Assembly (NCBI RefSeq): GCF_958450345.1
Contig: NW_027052659.1
Span: forward strand, 1 to 64,000
DNA: 64,000 nucleotides
Direction: 5' to 3'
From: Calliphora vicina
Taxonomy: Eukaryota; Arthropoda; Insecta; Diptera; Calliphoridae
Below the pieces are notes generated by a model that did no database searches, was not told the DNA's origin, and saw only the letters and a list, made by a program, of their open reading frames with translations. Positions 9,732-21,480 of this stretch are shown one piece after another (the stretch's first letter is position 1; each line of letters starts with the position of its first letter). A program made the translations under genes and the position numbers.

Positions 9732-12700
9732 GAAAATCTTGTGTGCAACAATATTTTCTATAGAAAATTTTGTATGCAACAATATTTTCTATAGAAAATC
9801 TTGTGTGCAACAATATTTTCTATAGCAAATCTTGTGTGCAACAATATTTTCTATAGAAAATCTTGTGTGCAACAATATTTTCTATAGAAAATCTTGTGTG
9901 CAACAATATTTTCTATAGAAAATCTTGTGTGCAACAATATTTTCTATAGAAAATCTTGTGTGCAACAATATTTTCTATAGAAAATCTTGTGTGCAACAAT
10001 ATTTTCTATAGAAAATCTTGTGTGCAACAATATTTTCTATAGAAAATCTTGTGTGCAACAATATTTTCTATAGAAAATCTTGTGTGCAACAATATTTTCT
10101 ATAGAAAATCTTGTGTGCAACAATATTTTCTATAGAAAATCTTGTGTGCAACAATATTTTCTATAGAAAATCTTGTGTGCAACAATATTTTCTATAGAAA
10201 ATCTTGTGTGCAACAATATTTTCTATAGAAAATCTTGTGTGCAACAATATTTTCTATAGAAAATCTTGTGTGCAACAATATTTTCTATAGAAAATCTTGT
10301 GTGCAACAATATTTTCTATAGAAAATCTTGTGTGCAACAATATTTTCTATAGAAAATCTTGTGTGCAACAATATTTTCTATAGAAAATCTTGTGTGCAAC
10401 AATATTTTCTATAGAAAATCTTGTGTGCAACAATATTTTCTATAGAAAATCTTGTGTGCAACAATATTTTCTATAGAAAATCTTGTGTGCAACAATATTT
10501 TCTATAGAAAATCTTGTGTGCAACAATATTTTCTATAGAAAATCTTGTGTGCAACAATATTTTCTATAGAAAATCTTGTGTGCAACAATATTTTCTATAG
10601 AAAATCTTGTGTGCAACAATATTTTCTATAGAAAATCTTGTGTGCAACAATATTTTCTATAGAAAATCTTGTGTGCAACAATATTTTCTATAGAAAATCT
10701 TGTGTGCAACAATATTTTCTATAGAAAATCTTGTGTGCAACAATATTTTCTATAGAAAATCTTGTGTGCAACAATATTTTCTATAGAAAATCTTGTGTGC
10801 AACAATATTTTCTATAGAAAATCTTGTGTGCAACAATATTTTCTATAGAAAATCTTGTGTGCAACAATATTTTCTATAGAAAATCTTGTGTGCAACAATA
10901 TTTTCTATAGAAAATCTTGTGTGCAACAATATTTTCTATAGAAAATCTTGTGTGCAACAATATTTTCTATAGAAAATCTTGTGTGCAACAATATTTTCTA
11001 TAGAAAATCTTGTGTGCAACAATATTTTCTATAGAAAATCTTGTGTGCAACAATATTTTCTATAGAAAATCTTGTGTGCAACAATATTTTCTATAGAAAA
11101 TCTTGTGTGCAACAATATTTTCTATAGAAAATCTTGTGTGCAACAATATTTTCTATAGAAAATCTTGTGTGCAACAATATTTTCTATAGAAAATCTTGTG
11201 TGCAACAATATTTTCTATAGAAAATCTTGTGTGCAACGATATTTTCTATAGAAAATCTTGTGTGCAACAATATTTTCTATAGAAAATCTTGTGTGCAACA
11301 ATATTTTCTATAGAAAATCTTGTGTGCAACAATATTTTCTATAGAAAATCTTGTGTGCAACAATATTTTCTATAGAAAATCTTGTGTGCAACAATATTTT
11401 CTATAGAAAATCTTGTGTGCAACAATATTTTCTATAGAAAATCTTGTGTGTAACAATATTTTCTATAGAAAATCTTGTGTGTAGCAATATTTTCTATAGA
11501 AAATCTTGTGTGTAGCAATATTTTCTATAGAAAATCTTGTGTGTAGCAATATTTTCTATAGAAAATCTTGTGTGTAGCAATATTTTCTATAGAAAATCTT
11601 GTGTGTAACAATATTTTCTATAGAAAATCTTGTGTGTAACAATATTTTCTATAGAAAATCTTGTGTGTAACAATATTTTCTATAGAAAATCTTGTGTGTA
11701 ACAATATTTTCTATAGAAAATCTTGTGTGGAACAATATTTTCTATAGAAAATCTTGAGTGCAACAATATTTTCTATAGAAAATCTTGTGTGGAACAATAT
11801 TTTCTATAGAAAATCTTGTGTGGAACAATATTTTCTATAGAAAATCTTGTGTGGAACAATATTTTCTATAGAAAATCTTGTGTGGAACAATATTTTCTAT
11901 AGAAAATCTTGTGTGGAACAATATTTTCTATAGAAAATCTTGTGTGGAACAATATTTTCTATAGAAAATCTTGTGTGCAACAATATTTTCTATAGAAAAT
12001 CTTGTGTGCAACAATATTTTCTATAGAAAATCTTGTGTGCAACAATATTTTCTATAGAAAATCTTGTGTGCAACAATATTTTCTATAGAAAATCTTGTGT
12101 GCAACAATATTTTCTATAGAAAATCTTGTGTGCAACAATATTTTCTATAGAAAATCTTGTGTGCAACAATATTTTCTATAGAAAATCTTGTGTGCAACAA
12201 TATTTTCTATAGAAAATCTTGTGTGCAACGATATTTTCTATAGAAAATCTTGTGTGCAACGATATTTTCTATAGAAAATCTTGTGTGCAACGATATTTTC
12301 TATAGAAAATCTTGTGTGCAACAATATTTTCTATAGAAAATCTTGTGTGCAACAATATTTTCTATAGAAAATCTTGTGTGCAACAATATTTTCTATAGAA
12401 AATCTTGTGTGCAACAATATTTTCTATAGAAAATCTTGTGTGCAACAATATTTTCTATAGAAAATCTTGTGTGCAACAATATTTTCTATAGAAAATCTTG
12501 TGTGTAACAATATTTTCTATAGAAAATCTTGTGTGTAGCAATATTTTCTATAGAAAATCTTGTGTGTAGCAATATTTTCTATAGAAAATCTTGTGTGTAA
12601 CAATATTTTCTATAGAAAATCTTGTGTGTAACAATATTTTCTATAGAAAACCTTGTGTGTAACAATATTTTCTATAGAAAATCTTGTGTGGAACAATATT

Positions 12701-15289
12701 TTCTATAGAAAATCTTGAGTGAAACAATATTTTCTATAGAAAATCTTGTGTGGAACAATATTTTCTATAGAAAATCTTGTGTGGAACAATATTTTCTATA
12801 AAAAATCTTGTGTGGAACAATATTTTCTAAATCTTGTGTGCAACAATATTTTCTATAGAAAATCTTGTGTGCAACAATATTTTCTATGGAAAATCTTGTG
12901 TGGAACAATATTTTCTATAGAAAATCTTGTGTGCAACAATATTTTCTATAGAAAATCTTGTGTGCAACAATATTTTCTATAGAAAATCTTGTGTGCAACA
13001 ATATTTTCTATAGAAAATCTTGTGTGCAACAATATTTTCTATAGAAAATCTTGTGTGCAACAATATTTTCTATAGAAAATCTTGTGTGCAACAATATTTT
13101 CTATAGAAAATCTTGTGTGCAACAATATTTTCTATAGAAAATCTTGTGTGCAACAATATTTTCTATAGAAAATCTTGTGTGGAACAATATTTTCTATAGA
13201 AAATCTTGTGTGCAACAATATTTTCTATAGAAAATCTTGTGTGCAACAATATTTTCTATAGAAAATCTTGTGTGCAACAATATTTTCTATAGAAAATCTT
13301 GTGTGCAACAATATTTTCTATAGAAAATCTTGTGTGCAACAATATTTTCTATAGAAAATCTTGTGTGCAACAATATTTTCTATAGAAAATCTTGTGTGCA
13401 ACAATATTTTCTATAGAAAATCTTGTGTGCAACAATATTTTCTATAGAAAATCTTGTGTGCAACAATATTTTCTATAGAAAATCTTGTGTGCAACAATAT
13501 TTTCTATAGAAAATCTTGTGTGCAACAATATTTTCTATAGAAAATCTTGTGTGTAACAATATTTTCTATAGAAAATCTTGTGTGCAACAATATTTTCTAT
13601 AGAAAATCTTGTGTGTAACAATATTTTCTATAGAAAATCTTGTGTGTAGCAATATTTTCTATAGAAAATCTTGTGTGTAGCAATATTTTCTATAGAAAAT
13701 CTTGTGTGTAGCAATATTTTCTATAGAAAATCTTGTGTGTAGCAATATTTTCTATAGAAAATCTTGTGTGTAGCAATATTTTCTATAGAAAATCTTGTGT
13801 GTAGCAATATTTTCTATAGAAAATCTTGTGTGTAGCAATATTTTCTATAGAAAATCTTGTGTGGAACAATATTTTCTATAGAAAATCTTGTGTGGAACAA
13901 TATTTTCTATAGAAAATCTTGTGTGGAACAATATTTTCTATAGAAAATCTTGTGTGGAACAATATTTTCTATAGAAAATCTTGTGTGCAACAATATTTTC
14001 TATAGAAAATCTTGTGTGCAACAATATTTTCTATAGAAAATCTTGTGTGCAACAATATTTTCTATAGAAAATCTTGTGTGCAACAATATTTTCTATAGAA
14101 AATCTTGTGTGCAACAATATTTTCTATAGAAAATCTTGTGTGCAACAATATTTTCTATAGCAAATCTTGTGTGCAACAATATTTTCTATAGAAAATCTTG
14201 TGTGCAACAATATTTTCTATAGAAAATCTTGTGTGCAACAATATTTTCTATAGAAAATCTTGTGTGCAACAATATTTTCTATAGAAAATCTTGTGTGCAA
14301 CAATATTTTCTATAGAAAATCTTGTGTGCAACAATATTTTCTATAGAAAATCTTGTGTGCAACAATATTTTCTATAGAAAATTTTGTGTGCAACAATATT
14401 TTCTATAGAAAATCTTGTGTGCAACAACATTTTCTATAGAAAATCTTGTGTGGAACTTGTGTGGAACAATATTGTCTATAGAAAATCTTGTGTGGAACAA
14501 TATTTTCTATAGAAAATCTTGTGTGGAACAATATTTTCTATAGAAAATCTTGTGTGGAACAATATTTTCTATAGAAAATCTTGTGTGCAACAATATTTTC
14601 TATAGAAAATCTTGTGTGCAACAATATTTTCTATAGAAAATCTTGTGTGCAACAATATTTTCTATAGAAAATCTTGTGTGCAACAATATTTTCTATAGAA
14701 AATCTTGTGTGCAACAATATTTTCTATAGAAAATCTTGTGTGCAACAATATTTTCTATAGCAAATCTTGTGTGCAACAATATTTTCTATAGAAAATCTTG
14801 TGTGCAACAATATTTTCTATAGAAAATCTTGTGTGCAACAATATTTTCTATAGAAAATCTTGTGTGCAACAATATTTTCTATAGAAAATCTTGTGTGCAA
14901 CAATATTTTCTATAGAAAATCTTGTGTGCAACAATATTTTCTATAGAAAATCTTGTGTGCAACAATATTTTCTATAGAAAATCTTGTGTGCAACAATATT
15001 TTCTATAGAAAATCTTGTGTGCAACAATATTTTCTATAGAAAATCTTGTGTGCAACAATATTTTCTATAGAAAATCTTGTGTGCAACAATATTTTCTGTA
15101 GAAAATCTTGTGTGCAACAATATTTTTGTATAGAAAATCTTGTGTGCAACAATATTTTTGTATAGAAAATCTTGTGTGCAACAATATTTTTGTATAGAAA
15201 ATCTTGTGTGCAACAATATTTTTGTATAGAAAATCTTGTGTGCAACAATATTTTTGTATAGAAAATCTTGTGTGCAACAATATTTTTGT
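9732..15289 (-). repeat. Satellite, TGCAC/TCCAC/TACAC mixture, reverse orientation
   Basis: Monomers read on the minus strand; on the plus strand they appear as AGAAAATCTTGTG and CAACAATATTTTC pieces. Mostly TGCAC, with ordered patches of TACAC, TAGC-type and TCCAC variants near 11.4-12.0, 12.5-12.8 and 13.6-14.0 kb. A 600-bp tandem duplication covers about 13.88-15.08 kb (CAAATCTTGT marker at 14161 and 14761). The last six units (15121-15289) are the 32-bp form. It ends at a reverse-to-forward switch forming an inverted repeat with the following block. Confidence 0.95.
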
Positions 15290-15999
15290 TCCACACAAGA
15301 TTTTCTATACAAAAATATTGTTGCACACAAGATTTTCTATACAAAAATATTGTTGCACACAAGATTTTCTATACAAAAATATTGTTGCACACAAGATTTT
15401 CTATACAAAAATATTGTTGCACACAAGATTTTCTATACAAAAATATTGTTGCACACAAGATTTTCTATACAAAAATATTGTTGCACACAAGATTTTCTAT
15501 ACAAAAATATTGTTGCACACAAGACTTTTTATACAAAAATATTGTTGCACACAAGATTTTCTATACAAAAATATTGTTGCACACAAGTTTTTCTATACAA
15601 AAATATTGTTGCACACAAGATTTTCTATACAAAAATATTGTTGCACACAAGATTTTCTATACAAAAATATTGTTGCACACAAGATTTTCTATACAAAAAT
15701 ATTGTTGCACACAAGATTTTCTATACAAAAATATTGTTGCACACAAGATTTTCTATACAAAAATATTGTTGCACACAAGATTTTCTATACAAAAATATTG
15801 TTGCACACAAGATTTTCTATACAAAAATATTGTTGCACACAAGATTTTCTATACAAAAATATTGTTGCACACAAGATTTTCTATACAAAAATATTGTTGC
15901 ACACAAGATTTTCTATACAAAAATATTGTTGCACACAAGATTTTCTATACAAAAATATTGTTGCACACAAGATTTTCTATACAAAAATATTGTTGCACA
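15290..15999 (+). repeat. Satellite, 32-bp TGCAC units, forward, left flank of TE-A copy 2
   Basis: All units are the 32-bp form. The rare variants GACTTTTTATAC (15523) and AAGTTTTTC occur in the same order and near-identical spacing as at 4345-4420 left of TE-A copy 1, showing that the flank was duplicated with the element. It ends with GTTGCACA at 15992-15999, the same junction as copy 1. Confidence 0.95.
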
Positions 16000-16245
16000 C
16001 ATAGCTGTTAATTTTGGATTACGATTAGTAATCAATTAGATTATTTTTTAAAAATAATTTAATTGATTATATAATTCACTTTAGAACAATTTCTGATTAC
16101 TAATTGATTACGATTAGAAATAATCATAAAATAATCAAGATTTTTTGCAATTACGAGAAAATAATCAAAAATAATCAAAAGTAATCCAAAAATAATCCGA
16201 CTATTTTCAAAGATTATTTTAGATTATTTTCCAAAAATTTTGCAT
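16000..16245 (+). repeat. Left terminal inverted repeat of TE-A copy 2
   Basis: Equivalent of 4791-5045 with a 10-bp deletion (one GATTATTTTT-type repeat lost) and one inserted A. No right partner is present in this copy. Confidence 0.85.
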
Positions 16246-16402
16246 TTACATAATTCAGATTTTTGCCAAATCTCATCAGTACTTGCATTATTATTTAAAT
16301 AACTGAAGAACCCTCAAATTCAGAAGTTATTCTAAAATAACTGTTTTCAGTGATGTTCGTCAACTTATCGACCTGTAACTCAGTCAGTTTTTTTCCGACT
16401 TC

Positions 16403-16744
16403 AAATTTGTTTACGGGTTTGGAAAGAAACCTGATCACTCTTTTAAATGAATCTTCAAATGATACATTTGTATGTAATGAGTATTGTTTTTGTTAAGATT
16501 GTAAAAGTAATTAAACTTTTCATTAACACCATTTTTAGTATTTCTCGCCAGCACATATGAATAATAAACAAGTAAATTTGTTTACGGGTTTGGAAAGAAA
16601 CCTGATCACTCTTTTAAATGAATCTTCAAATGATACATTTGTATGTAATGAGTATTGTTTTTGTTAAGATTGTAAAAGTAATTAAACTTTTCATTAACAC
16701 CATTTTTAGTATTTCTCGCCAGCACATATGAATAATAAACAAGT
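16403..16744 (+). repeat. 171-bp direct tandem duplication inside TE-A copy 2
   Basis: Same doublet and period as at 5203-5544: units 16403-16573 and 16574-16744. Confidence 0.93.
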
Positions 16745-16776
16745 AACAGAGCTATATTCGGCTATAAGGTAAAGAT

Positions 16777-16819
16777 AAAAATCTTGTGTATCAAAATATT
16801 GTGATACGCAAGATTTTCT
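16777..16819 (+). repeat. Satellite-like unit inside TE-A copy 2
   Basis: Arm AAAATATTGT, centre GATAC, arm GCAAGATTTTCT. Against a satellite monomer (AAAATATTGT, TACAC, ACAAGATTTTCT) this is the same length and matches at 24 of 27 positions. It lies deep inside TE-A, about 790 bp from its left end, not at a junction with the array. Confidence 0.78.
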
Positions 16820-17795
16820 TGTCTGTCCGTGTGTAAAATCCGCTCAAGTGTTTTATTATTGCCCTAAGCAGTTAGGTGTTGAAAATCAGCTAAATCAATA
16901 GTACCAAAGTTATGAACCAAAATGTGATACAACTTAAAAAAACAAATTATAATTTTCAAATATTTTTCGTAATTTGTGTAAATATATTGCAGATAATACC
17001 AATAAATTTTACACTCGTTACAGCTAAAAATTATAAGAATCGCTCCATGATTTCTCATAGCCCCCACACTAATTTCTTCCCGAAATATGGTTTTATGGTC
17101 TATAAATGACTACAGAATTGCAGTATCCACACAAAATTCAGGAAAAATAAGTTTCGTGCTAAAAGAAATCACAAGACTAAATTGTTCGTGAATAGGCCCT
17201 TTTTTTACCATAGCCCCCATATAAAGTTCATTGCTGAAAATCACCTAAACATGCATAAATTTCTTAAAAATATAGTTATCAAGCAGTTATCAAGTTTCAT
17301 ATAAGAACCACATATAAACTGAACCAAAATTTTACACCGATCTGTAATTTGTATTCAAGAATCATACTACAAGCTTTTTAAATATCGCTCCATAATTTCA
17401 TAACTCCCATATACTCTTGATAATAGCGTTGTTTAAATGAAATTCTACTAAATTATCCCTCAAATACTTAGAAATCACGTTCCACTTGCGTTAATATCTG
17501 GTATACTCATATTTTATTGTAAAGATGAAATTCGATTAAAATAAATAGACATCACGTTAAAATATTTTATGACAATCGAATCACAATAGGTCATAGCTCC
17601 CAAATAAATCCCACAATCCAGAAATATATTAAAGCATATAAACATTAATATCGATAAAAAATTCCACAGAAATTAGTTTCAAGTAGACAGAAATCATACT
17701 GCTTGATTTTGTGACTATGGGTTCATTATATATAATTAAGACTCATATCAGGAATATTCATTAATCGCGAATATATATTAAAATTTTATGATATA

Positions 17796-20700
17796 AAATA
17801 TTGTTGCACACAAGATTTTCTATAGAAAATATTGTTGCACACAAGATTTGCTATAGAAAATATTGTTGCACACAAGATTTTCTATAGAAAATATTGTTGC
17901 ACACAAGATTTTCTATAGAAAATATTGTTGCACACAAGATTTTCTATAGAAAATATTGTTGCACACAAGATTTTCTATAGAAAATATTGTTGCACACAAG
18001 ATTTTCTATAGAAAATATTGTTGCACACAAGATTTTCTATAGAAAATATTGTTGCACACAAGATTTTCTATAGAAAATATTGTTGCACACAAGATTTTCT
18101 ATAGAAAATATTGTTGCACACAAGATTTTCTATAGAAAATATTGTTGCACACAAGATTTTCTATAGAAAATATTGTTGCACACAAGATTTTCTATAGAAA
18201 ATATTGTTGCACACAAGATTTTCTATAGAAAATATTGTTGCACACAAGATTTTCTATAGAAAATATTGTTCCACACAAGATTTTCTATAGAAAATATTGT
18301 TCCACACAAGATTTTCTATAGAAAATATTGTTCCACACAAGATTTTCTATAGAAAATATTGTTCCACACAAGATTTTCTATAGAAAATATTGTTCCACAC
18401 AAGATTTTCTATAGAAAATATTGTTCCACACAAGATTTTCTATAGAAAATATTGTTCCACACAAGATTTTCTATAGAAAATATTGTTGCACTCAAGATTT
18501 TCTATAGAAAATATTGTTGCACTCAAGATTTTCTATAGAAAATATTGTTCCACACAAGATTTTCTATAGAAAATATTGTTACACACAAGATTTTCTATAG
18601 AAAATATTGTTACACACAAGGTTTTCTATAGAAAATATTGTTACACACAAGATTTTCTATAGAAAATATTGTTACACACAAGATTTTCTATAGAAAATAT
18701 TGCTACACACAAGATTTTCTATAGAAAATATTGCTACACACAAGATTTTCTATAGAAAATATTGCTACACACAAGATTTTCTATAGAAAATATTGTTACA
18801 CACAAGATTTTCTATAGAAAATATTGTTGCACACAAGATTTTCTATAGAAAATATTGTTGCACACAAGATTTTCTATAGAAAATATTGTTGCACACAAGA
18901 TTTTCTATAGAAAATATTGTTGCACACAAGATTTTCTATAGAAAATATCGTTGCACACAAGATTTTCTATAGAAAATATCGTTGCACACAAGATTTTCTA
19001 TAGAAAATATTGTTGCACACAAGATTTTCTATAGAAAATATTGTTGCACACAAGATTTTCTATAGAAAATATTGTTGCACACAAGATTTTCTATAGAAAA
19101 TATTGTTGCACACAAGATTTTCTATAGAAAATATTGTTGCACACAAGATTTTCTATAGAAAATATTGTTGCACACAAGATTTTCTATAGAAAATATTGTT
19201 GCACACAAGATTTTCTATAGAAAATATTGTTGCACACAAGATTTTCTATAGAAAATATTGTTGCACACGAGATTTTCTATAGAAAATATTGTTGCACACA
19301 AGATTTTCTATAGAAAATATTGTTGCACACAAGATTTTCTATAGAAAATATTGTTGCACACAAGATTTTCTATAGAAAATATTGTTGCACACAAGATTTT
19401 CTATAGAAAATATTGTTGCACACAAGATTTTCTATAGAAAATATTGTTGCACACAAGATTTTCTATAGAAAATATTGTTGCACACAAGATTTTCTATAGA
19501 AAATATTGTTGCACACAAGATTTTCTATAGAAAATATTGTTGCACACAAGATTTTCTATAGAAAATATTGTTGCACACAAGATTTTCTATAGAAAATATT
19601 GTTGCACACAAGATTTTCTATAGAAAATATTGTTGCACACAAGATTTTCTATAGAAAATATTGTTGCACACAAGATTTTCTATAGAAAATATTGTTGCAC
19701 ACAAGATTTTCTATAGAAAATATTGTTGCACACAAGATTTTCTATAGAAAATATTGTTGCACACAAGATTTTCTATAGAAAATATTGTTGCACACAAGAT
19801 TTTCTATAGAAAATATTGTTGCACACAAGATTTTCTATAGAAAATATTGTTGCACACAAGATTTTCTATAGAAAATATTGTTGCACACAAGATTTTCTAT
19901 AGAAAATATTGTTGCACACAAGATTTTCTATAGAAAATATTGTTGCACACAAGATTTTCTATAGAAAATATTGTTACACACAAGATTTTCTATAGAAAAT
20001 ATTGTTGCACACAAGATTTTCTATAGAAAATATTGTTGCACACAAGATTTTCTATAGAAAATATTGTTGCACACAAGATTTCTATAGAAAATATTGTTAC
20101 ACACAAGATTTTCTATAGAAAATATTGTTACACACAAGATTTTCTATAGAAAATATTGCTACACACAAGATTTTCTATAGAAAATATTGGCTACACAACA
20201 AGATTTTCTATAGAAAATATTGTTACACACAAGATTTTCTATAGAAAATATTGTTGCACACAAGATTTTCTATAGAAAAAATATTGTTGCACACAAGATT
20301 TTCTATAGAAAATATTGTTGCACACAAGATTTTCTATAGAAAATATTGTTGCACACAAGATTTTCTATACAAAAATATTGTTGCACACAAGATTTTCTAT
20401 ACAAAAATATTGTTGCACACAAGATTTTCTATACAAAAATATTGTTGCACACAAGATTTTCTATACAAAAATATTGTTGCACACAAGATTTTCTATACAA
20501 AAATATTGTTGCACACAAGATTTTCTATACAAAAATATTGTTGCACACAAGATTTTCTATACAAAAATATTGTTGCACACAAGATTTTCTATACAAAAAT
20601 ATTGTTGCACACAAGATTTTCTATACAAAAATATTGTTGCACACAAGATTTTCTATACAAAAATATTGTTGCACACAAGATTTTCTATACAAAAATATTG

Positions 20701-21480
20701 TTGCACACAAGATTTTCTATAGCAAAAATATTGTTGCACACAAGATTTTCTATACGAAAAATATTGTTGCACACAAGATTTTCTATAGAAAATATTGTTG
20801 CACACAAGATTTTCTATAGAAAATATTGTTGCACACAAGATTTTCTATAGAAAATATTGTTGCACACAAGATTTTCTATAGAAAATATTGTTGCACACAA
20901 GATTTTCTATAGAAAATATTGTTGCACACAAGATTTTCTATAGAAAATATTGTTGCACACAAGATTTTCTATAGAAAATATTGTTGCACACAAGATTTTC
21001 TATAGAAAATATTGTTGCACACAAGATTTTCTATAGAAAATATTGTTGCACACAAGATTTTCTATAGAAAATATTGTTGCACACAAGATTTTCTATAGAA
21101 AATATTGTTCCACACAAGATTTTCTATAGAAAATATTGTTGCACACAAGATTTTCTATAGAAAATATTGTTCCACACAAGATTTTCTATAGAAAATATTG
21201 TTCCACACAAGATTTTCTATAGAAAATATTGTTCCACACAAGATTTTCTATAGAAAATATTGTTCCACACAAGATTTTCTATAGAAAATATTGTTGCACA
21301 CAAGATTTTCTATAGAAAATATTAAAATATTGTTACACACAAGATTTTCTATAGAAAATATTGTTGCACACAAGATTTTCTATAGAAAATATTGTTGCAC
21401 ACAAGATTTTCTATAGAAAATATTGTTGCACACAAGATTTTCTATAGAAAATATTGTTGCACACAAGATTTTCTATAGAA
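17796..21480 (+). repeat. Satellite, TGCAC-dominated with TCCAC/TACAC patches, forward
   Basis: 31-bp TGCAC units with an ordered patch at 18.25-19.0 kb: seven TCCAC, two GCACTCAAG, TCCAC, TACAC (one with AAGGTTTTC), three CTACAC, TACAC, TGCAC, then two ATCGTTGC units. A 32-bp cluster lies at 20365-20760 and TCCAC units at 21.1-21.3 kb. An irregular joint AATATTAAAATATTG is at about 21321. Confidence 0.95.

Larger units (their letters stand above)
16000..17795. mobile_element. TE-A copy 2, missing its right TIR
   Basis: About 99% like 4791-6552 by eye, beginning with the same CATAGCTGTTAA after the same GTTGCACA. Differences include a 10-bp deletion near 16215, single-base changes, one base fewer in the satellite-like unit, and about 45 bp near 17734-17782 that copy 1 lacks. 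It stops at TTTATGATATA and passes straight into satellite (AAATATTGTTGC), so the final 280 bp, including the whole right TIR, are absent. It cannot be a normal independent insertion: there is no right end and no second target duplication. Confidence 0.93.

Noticed and set aside
16000..17795. TE-A copy 2 as an independent transposition
   Set aside because: It has no right TIR or right target duplication, and its left flank shares rare satellite variants with copy 1.
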